A stretch of 64,000 nucleotides of DNA from Thermoleophilia bacterium (GCA_025928515.1 JAICJI010000003.1:1-64000), one strand, 5' to 3'. Counted from the first letter of the stretch, positions 27,101 to 35,015 are shown. Notes: generated by a model not told the origin, from the letters alone. Numbers and translations: made by a program.

Positions 27101-28364
27101 GCTGATGCAGCTCCGCGACCTCGATCTCCTCGTCGGCGCAGATCGCGACGACGTGCTGCGCGAGCACGTCGAGGGGGTTGCGCGGGATCTGCGTCTCCTC
27201 GATCAGCCCCTCGCGCATCCGCTGCGCGACGACCGCCGACTCGAGCAGGTCGGCGCGGAACTTGGGGAAGATCCGCCCGCGCGACACCTCGCCGAGCGAG
27301 TGGCCGGCACGGCCGACACGCTGCAGGCCGCGCGCGACCGATTTCGGCGACTCGACCTGGATCACGAGGTCGACGGCGCCCATGTCGATCCCCAGCTCGA
27401 GCGACGAGGTCGCGACGAGACACGGGATCCGGCCGGCCTTCAGATCCTCCTCGATCACCGTCCGTTGCTCGCGGGCGAGGGAGCCGTGGTGCGCGCGGGC
27501 AACTTCTTCGTCCGCCGCCTCGTTGAGGCGCAGCGCCAGCCGCTCCGCGAGCCGCCGGTTGTTGACGAAGACGATCGTCGAGCGGTGTGCCCGAACGAGC
27601 TCGACGAGCGCCGGGTAGATCGAGGGCCAGATGGAACGCGTCTCCCAGCCCTCTTCCCGGGACTCGCCGCCGGGCTCCCGCATGTCCTCGACCGGGACGA
27701 CGACCTCGAGGTCGAGCTCCTTCGCCACGCCGGCGTCGACGAGCGCGATCTCGCGGCTGCCCGAGACGAACTTCCCGATCTCCTCGAGCGGCCGCTGCGT
27801 CGCCGAGAGACCGATCCTCTGCACCGGCTGCGTCGCGATCGCCTCGAGCCGCTCGACCGAGAGCGCGAGATGGGCGCCGCGCTTCGTGCCGGCGACCGCG
27901 TGCACCTCGTCGAGGATCAGCGTGTCGACGCTGCGCAACAACTCGCGCGCACGCGACGTCAGCAGCAGGAAGAGCGACTCGGGGGTCGTGATCAGGACGT
28001 CGGGCGGCTCGCGCAGCATCGCCGCGCGTTCCTTCTGCGGCGTGTCCCCGGTGCGGACCGCGACCCGCAGCTCCGACTGCAGGCCGGCCAGAGGCCCGCG
28101 CAGGTTCCGCTCCACGTCGTAGTTGAGCGCCTTGAGCGGCGAGACGTAGAGGACGCGGAGACCAGTGCCCGGGGTCGCCGTCAGCCGGTCGATCGCCGAG
28201 AGGAACGCCGCCAGCGTCTTCCCCGAGCCGGTCGGCGCCTGGATCAGGACGTGGCCGCCGGCCGCGATCGCCGGCCAGCCCTGCTCCTGCGCGGGCGTCG
28301 GCGCATCGAAGTTCCGCTCGAACCACGCGCGCGTCTCGGGCCGGAAGAGGGTCAGCGGCTCCAT
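24138..28364 (-). CDS. lhr: Lhr-family superfamily 2 DNA helicase
   Basis: A 1408-residue ATP-dependent helicase of the Large Helicase-Related family, which unwinds DNA and RNA:DNA hybrids in repair. Motif I is APTGSGKT (about 43-50), motif Ia YVSPLKAL, motif II DEVH in LILDEVHAVAGTKRG, motif III LSATQRP, and motif VI VGRAGHS. The long C-terminal part carries the Lhr winged-helix and Lhr-CTD region. The ATG at 28364 is preferred because helicase homology begins right there, although in-frame sequence continues upstream. A LexA-box-like palindrome lies 18 bases upstream, so DNA-damage induction is likely. Shorter than E. coli Lhr (1538), close to mycobacterial Lhr. Confidence 0.94.
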   Translation of the reverse strand: MEPLTLFRPETRAWFERNFDAPTPAQEQGWPAIAAGGHVLIQAPTGSGKTLAAFLSAIDRLTATPGTGLRVLYVSPLKALNYDVERNLRGPLAGLQSELRVAVRTGDTPQKERAAMLREPPDVLITTPESLFLLLTSRARELLRSVDTLILDEVHAVAGTKRGAHLALSVERLEAIATQPVQRIGLSATQRPLEEIGKFVSGSREIALVDAGVAKELDLEVVVPVEDMREPGGESREEGWETRSIWPSIYPALVELVRAHRSTIVFVNNRRLAERLALRLNEAADEEVARAHHGSLAREQRTVIEEDLKAGRIPCLVATSSLELGIDMGAVDLVIQVESPKSVARGLQRVGRAGHSLGEVSRGRIFPKFRADLLESAVVAQRMREGLIEETQIPRNPLDVLAQHVVAICADEEIEVAELHQLVRRAYPFADLSRAQLENVLDMLAGRYPSDEFAELRPRIIWDRTAGVVRGRPGARRLAVTNAGTIPDRGLFGVFIAGSEPPSRVGELDEEMVYEARAGQVIVLGASSWRIEEITRDRVLVSPAPGVPGAVPFWKGEGVGRPYELGEAIGKFARELLAARDPKVPDLDPRAERNLLAFLREQEKATGALPSDRTVVVERFRDEIGDWRVCILTPFGARVHAPWAMAVGARLRESLGLEVQSLWSDDGIAFHLPDADSPPATDLLVLDPDELEDLVLAEVGQTALFGARFRENAARALLIPRRRPGERTPLWQQRLKAQGLLQVARKYASFPIVLETYRECLQDVFDLPALKRLLGRLRAREIDLVDVETASASPFASSLLFDYIATYMYEDDTPPAERRAQALSLDRDLLRELLGQEELRELIDPAALAEVEASLRPFPDDPERLYDLLRLRGDLRTGEFDEAQAAILEAERRAIRVRIAGEERLAAAEDAGRYRDALGIVPPSGLPDVFLEPVADALRSLVARFARGRGPFTTADASAWFGVDVEGELRALEHDEKLVRGELRPGGTEREWCDPEVLRRLRRASLAALRREVEPVEQAALGRFLPSWHGIDRRASLRESLVPLQALALPVALWETELLPRRVPDYRPEQLDQLCASGELVWVGAGLDRVAVFFRDDAPLLGRPSAAHAPEGEAHDSIRAALDGGALFWDGLLDTTGLDAETALPALWDLVWSGEVTNDSWAPLRAERRYQPPRPDRRSRRFSRARAHRPTATQGRWSLAAQLFTGAEPDRRALAELLLERHGVVTRDAVRAEGIPGGYGAVYGELRALETLGSCRRGYFVEGLGGAQFALGGAVERVRELRPREGDEPEPLVLAAADPAQPYGAVLAWPKRAGARAARVAGAHVVLLGGEPALYVERGGRSLVPLREPEEEWLRPALAALVGFVKRGGAKRLAVERFDGEPVTETLVMPLLVEAGFLAGPRRAVLRA

Positions 28365-28381
28365 GGATTCGAGCCTAGCGC

Positions 28382-28395
28382 GGAACACGTGTTCG
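28382..28395. promoter_or_regulatory. probable LexA (SOS) box in the lhr/cyclase gap
   Basis: GGAACACGTGTTCG contains the 12-base perfect palindrome GAACACGTGTTC and matches the actinobacterial SOS box CGAAC-N4-GTTCG at 9 of the 10 fixed bases. It lies 17-18 bases from the lhr ATG and 36 bases from the divergent cyclase ATG. Lhr is a repair helicase, so control of lhr is the natural reading. Confidence 0.7.
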
Positions 28396-28431
28396 TGGTG
28401 GATGCCGCTCGAGGGGCGTACGGTATGGCCC

Positions 28432-31400
28432 ATGGTCACGTGTCCTGCCTGCGGCCAGGAGAACCCTGCCACCTCCCGTTTCTGCGGGATGTGCGGAGCC
28501 TCGCTCGAGCCTGCAGCGGCGCCCGCCCGGGAGGAGCGGAAGGTCGTGACGATCCTCTTCACCGACCTCGTCGGCTCGACCGCACGCGCGGAGGGCCTCG
28601 ATCCCGAGGACGTCAGCGCGACTCTCTCGGCGTACTACGCGCAGCTCCGCGCCGAGCTCGAGCGCTTCGGCGGCACGGTGGAGAAGTTCATCGGCGACGC
28701 GGTGATGGCGGTCTTCGGGGCGCCGGTCGCACACGAGGACGACGCCGAGCGAGCCGTGCGGGCGGCGCTGGCCATCCGCGAGTCGATCGGCGACGAGCTT
28801 CAGATCCGGACGGCCGTCAACACCGGCGAGGCGCTCGTCACGCTCGGCGCGCGGCCCGGCGAAGGCGACGCGATGGTGGCCGGCGACGTCGTCAACACCG
28901 CGGCACGGCTCCAGAGCGCCGCGCCGGTCAACGGCATCCTCGTCGGCGAGGGGACGTACCGCGCGACCCGGCATGCGATCGACTACCGCGAGGCGCCGCA
29001 GGTCGATGCCAAGGGGAAGGCGGAGCCCATCACCGTGTGGGAGGTGGTCTCGGCGCGGTCGCGGTTCGGCAGCGACATCGAGCAGAAGCTGCGGACGCCG
29101 CTCGTCGGGCGCGAGCGCGAGCGCAGTCTCCTCTCCGACGCGCTCGACCGGGTGCGCAAGGAACAGTCGGTGCAGCTCGTGACACTCGTCGGCGTGCCGG
29201 GCATCGGCAAGAGCCGGCTCGTCGCGGAGCTCTTCCAGATCCTCGAAGCCGACCCCGACCTCATCAGCTGGCGCCAGGGCCGCTCCCTCCCCTACGGCGA
29301 GAGCGTGAGCTTCTGGGCGCTCGGCGAGATCGTCAAGGCGCACGCCGGGATCCTCGAGTCCGACGACGCCGCGACGGCCGAAAAGAAGCTCGGAACGATG
29401 GTCGAAGCGCTCTCCGAGGACGAGCAGGAGCGGGAGTGGCTCGCACGCCACGCCCGGCCGCTCGTCGGTCTGGAGGGAGCCGACCGCGCGGAGCGCGAGG
29501 AGGCGTTCGCGGCTTGGAGGCGACTGCTCGAGGCGGCCGCCGAGCAACGTCCGCTCGTCCTCGTCTTCGAGGATCTCCACTGGGCCGACGACGGGCTGCT
29601 CGACTTCGTCGACCACCTCGCCGACTGGGCGACCACCGTCCCGCTCCTCATCGTCGGCACGGCCCGGCCGGAGCTGCTCGACCGCCGGCCCGGCTGGGGC
29701 GGCGGCAAGCGCAACGCGTTCACGCTCTCGATCGGCGCGCTCAGCGACGAAGAGACGGCGGTTCTCCTCCAGCGCCTGCTCGACCGTGCCGTGCTCGACG
29801 CCGACGCTCAGCGGGCGGTGCTCCAGCGAGCGGAGGGCAACCCGCTCTACGCCGAGGAGTACGCGCGCATGCTCGCCGAGCACGACGGCGGCGAGCTGCC
29901 GTTGCCCGAGACGGTGCAAGGGCTGATCGCCGCGCGCATAGACGGGCTCGCGCCCGAGGAGAAGTCGCTGCTCCAGGACGCGTCGGTGATCGGCAAGGTC
30001 TTCTGGCCCGGCGCTGTGCCGGGAGCGGATCCGCGAATCCTGCACGGGCTCGAGCGCAAGGAGTTCGTCCGCCGCGACCGCCGCTCCTCGATCGCCGGCG
30101 AGACGCAGTTCGCGTTTCTCCATGCGCTCGTTCGCGACGTGACCTACGGCCAGATCCCGCGCGCAGAGCGAGCCGAGAAGCACCGGCGGGCCGCGCAGTG
30201 GCTCGGCTCGCTCGCCGGCGACCGCGGCGAGGACCACGCCGAGATGCTTGCCCACCACTACCGGGAGGCACTCTCGCTCTCCGCTGCCGCCGGGCTCGAC
30301 ACGACGGTGCTCCGCGAGCCTGCGCGCAAAGCGTTAACGGAGGGCGCCCACCGGGCCCTGTCCCTCGGGGCCGGTATCACAGCGCACGAGCTCGCACTCG
30401 AGGCGCTCGAGCTCACGCCGGAGGACTCGCCCGAGCTCCCAGGACTGCTCCTGCTCGCTGCGGACGCGAGTCGCCTGTTCGCCGGTGAGGACGTCGAAGT
30501 GCTCGGCGAGCGGGCCGTCGAAGCTTTTCTCGCACACGGCGAGCACGGCCGCGCTGCCGACGCGCTGGAGCTCGTCGGCAGCGACAAGTTCCATCGCGGG
30601 GACGTTGCCGGGGTGCGGGCAGCTCGGGACCGCACGCTGGAGCTTGCCCGCAAGGATCTCGCTTCACCTTGGTCGGCGCGCGCCATCGCCGGAGTTGGTC
30701 GAGGCATATTCCTCCTCGACCGCAACCTGGAGGGCGCTCTCGAGCTCTCACGCCAGGCGCTCGCGCTTGCCCTCGAGTCCGCGGACGAACGGGCGCAGGC
30801 GATCTCCCTCAACACGATCGGGCTTGCCCGAGTCCAAAGCGGGGACGCCGGCGGAATCGAGGATCTTGAAAGAAGCGTGGAGCTCGCGGCGCGATCGGGC
30901 TCGTTCACCCACCTCGCAACCGGGCTCAACAACCTCGCGAACTCGCTTTGGCTCGTCGGCAGGCTGGCCGAGGGCTCAGCCCGGATCTACGACGCTCGCG
31001 AGCTCTGCGAGCGCTACGGACTCACGGGACTGCTCCGCTGGAACGACGCCGAGCTCGTCTACGACGCGTATTTCAGGGGCGACCTGGAGGCTGTCGTCAC
31101 ACAGGCGACCAAGGTTTTCGAGGAAGGGCTTGGCAGTGCGGCCTATCAGGAGCGGACGCTCTTGGCCGCGCGTGCGCGCGCCTTGCTTGCCCGCGGCCGG
31201 CAAAAGGAGTCGGTGAGCGATGCCGAGCGAGCGCTGTCGCTGCTCCGGGAGGGTGGCGCCGACGCCCAGACTGCGGCCTACGTTCTCGCATCCGCAACGG
31301 TCGTCTTGCGGGAGGCAGGACGCGAAGCCGAAGCCGAAGCACTCCAGAGCGAGCTCTTCTCCGGGTGGCCGAGCGCCGAGATCTTCGACCTGGCCCTGCA

Positions 31401-31683
31401 GCTTGCGGAGCGCGACCGGGGCCAGGACTACATGGCGGGCATGCAACATCACCCGGGTCATCTGTGGCTCGACGCGGCCCGCCTGGCGGCCGACGGAGAC
31501 TTTCTGGGCGCAGCCGGAATCTACGGTGGAACGGGCGCTCGCTTCGCCGAGGCGTGGGCGGCCCTGCTCGCGGCCGAGCGCGGCGACACCTCCCGCCTCG
31601 AAGCGGCGCTCGCCTACTTCGAGGAGCAGGGAGCGACGCCGTACGTCCAGCGGTGCCGCGCTCTGATGCAGGCCTCCGCGTAG
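28432..31683 (+). CDS. adenylate/guanylate cyclase - AAA ATPase - TPR regulator
   Basis: A 1083-residue multidomain protein. Residues 4-21 hold a zinc ribbon (CPACG...FCGMCG). A class III nucleotidyl cyclase domain covers about 36-215, with metal-binding Asp in FTDLVGSTARAE and GDAVMAVFG. A predicted STAND/AAA ATPase begins about 225 with Walker A GVPGIGKSR (about 253-261) and a Walker B-like VFEDLHWAD. From about 600 helical TPR-like repeats run to the end. No C-terminal HTH is seen. Proteins of this plan are abundant in actinobacteria; the output is probably cAMP, but the regulatory input is unknown. ATG at 28432. Confidence 0.88.
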   Translation: MVTCPACGQENPATSRFCGMCGASLEPAAAPAREERKVVTILFTDLVGSTARAEGLDPEDVSATLSAYYAQLRAELERFGGTVEKFIGDAVMAVFGAPVAHEDDAERAVRAALAIRESIGDELQIRTAVNTGEALVTLGARPGEGDAMVAGDVVNTAARLQSAAPVNGILVGEGTYRATRHAIDYREAPQVDAKGKAEPITVWEVVSARSRFGSDIEQKLRTPLVGRERERSLLSDALDRVRKEQSVQLVTLVGVPGIGKSRLVAELFQILEADPDLISWRQGRSLPYGESVSFWALGEIVKAHAGILESDDAATAEKKLGTMVEALSEDEQEREWLARHARPLVGLEGADRAEREEAFAAWRRLLEAAAEQRPLVLVFEDLHWADDGLLDFVDHLADWATTVPLLIVGTARPELLDRRPGWGGGKRNAFTLSIGALSDEETAVLLQRLLDRAVLDADAQRAVLQRAEGNPLYAEEYARMLAEHDGGELPLPETVQGLIAARIDGLAPEEKSLLQDASVIGKVFWPGAVPGADPRILHGLERKEFVRRDRRSSIAGETQFAFLHALVRDVTYGQIPRAERAEKHRRAAQWLGSLAGDRGEDHAEMLAHHYREALSLSAAAGLDTTVLREPARKALTEGAHRALSLGAGITAHELALEALELTPEDSPELPGLLLLAADASRLFAGEDVEVLGERAVEAFLAHGEHGRAADALELVGSDKFHRGDVAGVRAARDRTLELARKDLASPWSARAIAGVGRGIFLLDRNLEGALELSRQALALALESADERAQAISLNTIGLARVQSGDAGGIEDLERSVELAARSGSFTHLATGLNNLANSLWLVGRLAEGSARIYDARELCERYGLTGLLRWNDAELVYDAYFRGDLEAVVTQATKVFEEGLGSAAYQERTLLAARARALLARGRQKESVSDAERALSLLREGGADAQTAAYVLASATVVLREAGREAEAEALQSELFSGWPSAEIFDLALQLAERDRGQDYMAGMQHHPGHLWLDAARLAADGDFLGAAGIYGGTGARFAEAWAALLAAERGDTSRLEAALAYFEEQGATPYVQRCRALMQASA

Positions 31684-31692
31684 GATCGGGGC

Positions 31693-32244
31693 ATGCCCGA
31701 CGCTCTGTGGTTCACCGAGGACGACGCAGCCTGCCGCCTGCTGGCGACGGATCCGTTCGCGCTCCTCGTCGGCTTCGCGCTCGACCAGCAGGTCACCGTC
31801 CAGCAGGCGTTCCTCGGCCCGTTACGGCTGCAGGAGCGGCTCGGTACGCTCGAGCCCGCCGCGGTTGCGAAGGCCGACCTCGAGCCGCTCTTCCGCGAGA
31901 AGCCGGCCATCCACCGCTTCCCCGGCTCGATGGCCCAGCGCGTTCGAGAGCTCGCGGCGACCGTCGCGGACGAGTACGGCGGCGACGCGTCGCGCCTCTG
32001 GAGGGAGGCCGAGGACGGCCCCGACCTCCGCCGCCGCATCTCTGCCCTCCCCGGCTTCGGCGAGATGAAGATCAAGTCGCTCGGTGCGGTGCTGGCGAAG
32101 CGGTTCGACGTTCCGGTCGCGCAGGAGCTCGTGCCGGGTCACCCGACCCTCGGGGACGTCGACTCGCCGCAGGCGCTCTCCGACTACCAGGCTGCGAAGA
32201 AGGCGCACAAGGCGGAGTGGCTGGCGTCGAAGTCCGCACGCTGA
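31693..32244 (+). CDS. HhH-GPD-type base-excision repair protein
   Basis: A 183-residue helix-hairpin-helix glycosylase-like protein. The segment LLVGFALDQQVTVQQAF matches the opening of the HhH-GPD fold; LPGFGEMKIKSLGAVLAKRF is the HhH hairpin (L-P-G-F/V-G). The family is annotated in actinobacteria as HhH-GPD-type base excision DNA repair protein. The Lys and Asp expected of a bifunctional glycosylase cannot be assigned with confidence. ATG start at 31693, ten bases after the preceding stop. Its 3' end overlaps the phospholipase D-like gene by 28 bases. Confidence 0.83.
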   Translation: MPDALWFTEDDAACRLLATDPFALLVGFALDQQVTVQQAFLGPLRLQERLGTLEPAAVAKADLEPLFREKPAIHRFPGSMAQRVRELAATVADEYGGDASRLWREAEDGPDLRRRISALPGFGEMKIKSLGAVLAKRFDVPVAQELVPGHPTLGDVDSPQALSDYQAAKKAHKAEWLASKSAR

Positions 32245-33248
32245 CGGACGGCGGCCAGCCCGCCGAGGAGACCGCGCACGCGCTGGCCGAGTTCGTCTCG
32301 GCCGCGAAGCAGACGCTCGAGATCGCGGTCTACGACTTCCGGCTGCCTCAAGACCTCAACGAGATCGTCTGCGGCGCGCTCGTCGCGGCGCAGAAGCGCG
32401 GCGTCGCCGTCCGTCTCGCCTACAACCTCGACCACGCGAAGAACGCGCCCGTCCCGCCGCCGCCGATCACCGACCCCGGCGCGATCGAGGCGCAACCCTT
32501 CCCGACCGAGGCGATTCCGGGCGTGCCCGACCTCATGCATCACAAGTACGTCGTCCGCGACGCCTCCTCCGTCTGGACCGGATCGACGAACTGGACCGCC
32601 GACTCGTGGACGCGGGAGGAGAACGTCATCGTGACCGTCGACTCCCCCGGCCTCGCGGCCCGCTATCACGAGGACTTCGAGCAGCTCTGGACGACCCGCA
32701 TCGTCGCTCGCAGCGGCAAGGTCGACACCGCGCCGGTCGACGGGATGCGGGCCTGGTTCTGCCCGGGCCGCGGCGAGAAGCTCGCGCACCGGATCGCCAA
32801 GGCGATCGGCGCGGCGAGCCGTCGCGTCCGGATCGCCTCGCCGGTCATCAGCTCGGCGCCGATCCTCGGGACGCTGGCGCAGGTCGCTTCAGACGGAAAG
32901 GTCGACCTCGCCGGCGTCGTCGACGCGACGCAGATCCACGAGGTACTCGAGCAGTGGCACGAGAACGGGAACGCCGAGTGGAAGGCCCCGCTGCTGCGAA
33001 CGTCGCTCACACGCGCGCCTTTCTCCGGCAAGGTGACCACGCCGTATGCGCCCGGCTCGGTGCACGACTACATGCATGCGAAGGTGACGGTCGCCGACGA
33101 CACCGTGTTCGTCGGCAGCTTCAACCTCTCGCACTCGGGGGAGCTGAACGCCGAGAACGTGCTCGAGTTCGAGGACGCGCACGTCGCCGAGCGCCTCGCC
33201 GCCTTCATCGACGAGGTGCGAGCGCGGTATGCTCCCGTAGCGGTTTGA
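32217..33248 (+). CDS. phospholipase D-like (HKD) domain protein
   Basis: A 343-residue protein with two HKD catalytic motifs: HHKYVVRDASSVWTGSTNW (first, H-x-K-x4-D) and HAKVTVADDTVFVGSFNLS (second). The pair forms one active site acting on phosphodiester bonds; the superfamily includes phospholipases, cardiolipin synthases and nucleases. No signal peptide is seen, and the overlap with a DNA glycosylase gene suggests a nuclease or DNA-end processing role, but that is inference. The GTG start at 32217 gives a 28-base overlap with the HhH-GPD gene. Confidence 0.85.
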   Translation: MAGVEVRTLTDGGQPAEETAHALAEFVSAAKQTLEIAVYDFRLPQDLNEIVCGALVAAQKRGVAVRLAYNLDHAKNAPVPPPPITDPGAIEAQPFPTEAIPGVPDLMHHKYVVRDASSVWTGSTNWTADSWTREENVIVTVDSPGLAARYHEDFEQLWTTRIVARSGKVDTAPVDGMRAWFCPGRGEKLAHRIAKAIGAASRRVRIASPVISSAPILGTLAQVASDGKVDLAGVVDATQIHEVLEQWHENGNAEWKAPLLRTSLTRAPFSGKVTTPYAPGSVHDYMHAKVTVADDTVFVGSFNLSHSGELNAENVLEFEDAHVAERLAAFIDEVRARYAPVAV

Positions 33249-33264
33249 AGGCATAAACCCCTCG

Positions 33265-33299
33265 TGTCAGGGGGCGAACCTCTCTCTTGCCCACTGACA
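33265..33299. terminator. stem-loop after the phospholipase D-like gene
   Basis: TGTCAGGGGGC pairs with GCCCACTGACA (10 of 11 positions) across a 13-base pyrimidine-rich loop, starting 16 bases after the stop at 33248. No T-tract follows. It could be a terminator, or a leader element for the exported-protein operon whose first ATG is 183 bases further on. The rest of the 33249-33481 gap contains no recognisable gene; its function is presumably promoter and 5' leader. Confidence 0.5.
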
Positions 33300-33481
33300 A
33301 GTTCGCCGAGGAAACACTCGTGGCTGCGGCGCTCACGCTCTCCTCCTCCCCATTTCGGGGGACATTCCGGCCATACAAGACTCATACCGCGCCCACCCTC
33401 GGTTTCATAAGGCGCCGGGCGATTCTCTGGTCACCGGGCATGCAGCCCGGCCGGTACGAAAACGACCAGAGGAGCACTTCA

Positions 33482-33892
33482 ATGCGCAAGATTCGGAACG
33501 CGACACGCATGACGAAGATGGTCGTCGCGGCGGTCGCCGCCGTCGTCGTCTTCGCGAGCACTTACGGCTTCGCCGCCTCGCTGGGCCTCACGACCAACGG
33601 CCTCGGCGCCGGCAGCAGCGTCGTCGCCGCCTGCGGCACCGGCATCCAGGCCGCCTACACCACGGCGTACGCCTCGGGGATTCCCGGCTATGCGGTCAGC
33701 CAGGTGAACCTCTCCAGCATCCCGGCCGCCTGCCAGAGCAAGTCGTACAGGATCCAGCTGACCGGCGCCGCGGGCGCTGCAGTGGGCACCGAGATGAGCG
33801 GCACGCTCCCCGCGACCGCCACGGCGAACATCGCGACCTCGGGCAACCCCGACGCGAGCCTCGTCACCGGCGTCTCCGTCGTCATCTCGTAA
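33482..33892 (+). CDS. small exported protein A of a SipW-type cluster
   Basis: A 136-residue protein. The N-terminus is basic (KIRNATRMTK), followed by a hydrophobic segment (VVAAVAAVVVFASTYGF) and AASLGL, a signal-peptide layout with cleavage probably near residue 32. The mature part is small, rich in Ala/Gly/Ser/Thr/Val, with two cysteines in VVAACG and IPAACQ that align with those of the next gene product (paralogue; shared pattern AASL...LGAG..VAAC....V.QVN...IP.AC). GAGGAG precedes the ATG by about 9 bases. First gene of the operon ending with a signal peptidase and a kinase. Possibly a matrix or fibre subunit; unproven. Confidence 0.8.
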   Translation: MRKIRNATRMTKMVVAAVAAVVVFASTYGFAASLGLTTNGLGAGSSVVAACGTGIQAAYTTAYASGIPGYAVSQVNLSSIPAACQSKSYRIQLTGAAGAAVGTEMSGTLPATATANIATSGNPDASLVTGVSVVIS

Positions 33893-33918
33893 GGAACGTC
33901 TTCGTACCGGCGGATAGC

Positions 33919-33947
33919 GAGCGGGGCACGAACGACGTGCCCCGCTC
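33919..33947 (+). other. perfect 11-bp stem-loop between exported-protein genes
   Basis: GAGCGGGGCAC and GTGCCCCGCTC form a perfect 11-bp stem with a 7-base loop (GAACGAC), placed 27 bases after the stop of gene A and 24 bases before the GTG of gene B. With no T-tract it may be a weak terminator or a stabilising 3' end that makes gene A more abundant than downstream genes. Confidence 0.7.
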
Positions 33948-33971
33948 CACTCCGACCATGGAGGTGATGGA

Positions 33972-34358
33972 GTGAAGCGGCTGATCAAGATTCTCGGCGC
34001 AGTGTTGACGGCGACGTTGCTGTCGGCCGGTGTCGCCGCCGCCGCGAGCCTCACCTTCTCGACCGGATTGCTCTCCGCCGGAAACGCCGCGGTCGCCGGC
34101 TGCACCTCGTCCGCGCTCACCGCAACCCGGAACGTCAACAACAGCGGCAACGTCACACAGGTCAACGTCCTCAACGTCCCGCAGGCCTGCGCCGGCCAGA
34201 CGCTCGCCGTGACGCTCGAGAACAGCTCCCACACGAGTCTCGGCGCCGCCTCGACCACCGTCGGGACGTGCACCGGCGGTTGCACCGTGACGATCACCGG
34301 CTTCGGCACCGTCGCGGCCGCGAACCTTTCCGCCTACGCCCTCTCTCTCAGCAACTGA
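33972..34358 (+). CDS. small exported protein B of a SipW-type cluster
   Basis: A 128-residue exported protein, paralogous to the preceding one. The signal peptide (MKRLIKILGAVLTATLLSAGVAAA in part) ends near residue 24, and the mature part begins ASLTFSTGLLSAG. Two early cysteines occur (VAGCT and PQAC) at matching spacing to protein A, plus an extra pair near TCTGGC. The V-T-Q-V-N-V-L-N-V-P-Q-A-C segment is the closest match to protein A. The GTG start at 33972 has GGAGGTGA just upstream. Followed 3 bases later by protein C. Confidence 0.8.
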   Translation: MKRLIKILGAVLTATLLSAGVAAAASLTFSTGLLSAGNAAVAGCTSSALTATRNVNNSGNVTQVNVLNVPQACAGQTLAVTLENSSHTSLGAASTTVGTCTGGCTVTITGFGTVAAANLSAYALSLSN

Positions 34359-34361
34359 CCA

Positions 34362-35015
34362 ATGCGCAGTCTCCGCATCACCCCTCTTCGCCTCGCCTCC
34401 GGGATTCTTGTCGGCTCGCTCTCGTTCGCGGGTGCCGGGTACGCCGCCGACATTGGGCTCGGCTCCAAGAACCTCCACGCTTGGACACAGACGCTGACCA
34501 AGGCGACCTGCAACCAGACCTCGACCACCGCCGACGACACGTTCGTCAACCAGGCGAGCCCGACCAGCACGACGGGCGGGACGGCGACAACGCTCGCGAT
34601 CAAGCCCACGTCCGGCTCGCAGGAATACGCCTTCATCCGCTTCGATCTGAGCGGCTGCGGCCTGCCCACGACCGGTGGCGCGGACAGCGCGGTCCTGACC
34701 GTCCACGTCACCACGGCCGGCAGCGACACGATCTCCGTCTTTCCCGTCACCTCGAGCTGGAGCTCGTCGACACTCAACTGGAACGGCGTCGGCAGCCTCG
34801 CGATCGGTTCCACCGCCACGGGCACCTTCTCCGCGTCGACGACCGGGACGAAGACCGTCACGGTCACGGCCGACGTCGACAACGCGATCAAGGCGGGGAA
34901 CCTGTGGGGCTGGGAGCTGAAGGCCACGAGCGGCTCCGCGACCGTGGCGATCGGGGCGTCCGAGAACGGCACCTCCGCCAACCGACCCTCAATGACCCTC
35001 AGCGATGAGAAATAG
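34362..35015 (+). CDS. exported DNRLRE-like protein C of a SipW-type cluster
   Basis: A 217-residue exported protein. The signal peptide covers about 1-29 (ends SFAGAGYAADIG). The mature protein carries a DNRLRE-type beta-sandwich pattern: ADDTFVNQASPTSTTGG near the start, YAFIRFDLSG in the middle, SWSSSTLNWNG and WGWELKATSG later. Such domains are adhesive or carbohydrate-associated surface modules, normally repeated in large cell-wall proteins; here it stands alone. ATG at 34362, three bases after gene B. Its 3' end overlaps the signal peptidase start by 11 bases. Confidence 0.8.
   Translation: MRSLRITPLRLASGILVGSLSFAGAGYAADIGLGSKNLHAWTQTLTKATCNQTSTTADDTFVNQASPTSTTGGTATTLAIKPTSGSQEYAFIRFDLSGCGLPTTGGADSAVLTVHVTTAGSDTISVFPVTSSWSSSTLNWNGVGSLAIGSTATGTFSASTTGTKTVTVTADVDNAIKAGNLWGWELKATSGSATVAIGASENGTSANRPSMTLSDEK

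Noticed and set aside
28365-28562. Upstream in-frame extension of lhr.
   Set aside because: It would read across the LexA-box-like palindrome and into the divergent cyclase gene; Lhr homology starts at the ATG at 28364.
24699-30488. A very long uninterrupted reading frame on the plus strand across lhr.
   Set aside because: High G+C removes stops from antisense frames. The minus strand here encodes all Lhr helicase motifs in order and the plus frame reads as Arg/Ala-rich low-complexity sequence before it enters other genes.
33390-33480. A c-di-GMP (GEMM-type) riboswitch in the leader of the exported-protein operon.
   Set aside because: A few bases resemble the GEMM core but the conserved stem and tetraloop-receptor layout could not be traced; a covariance-model search would be needed.
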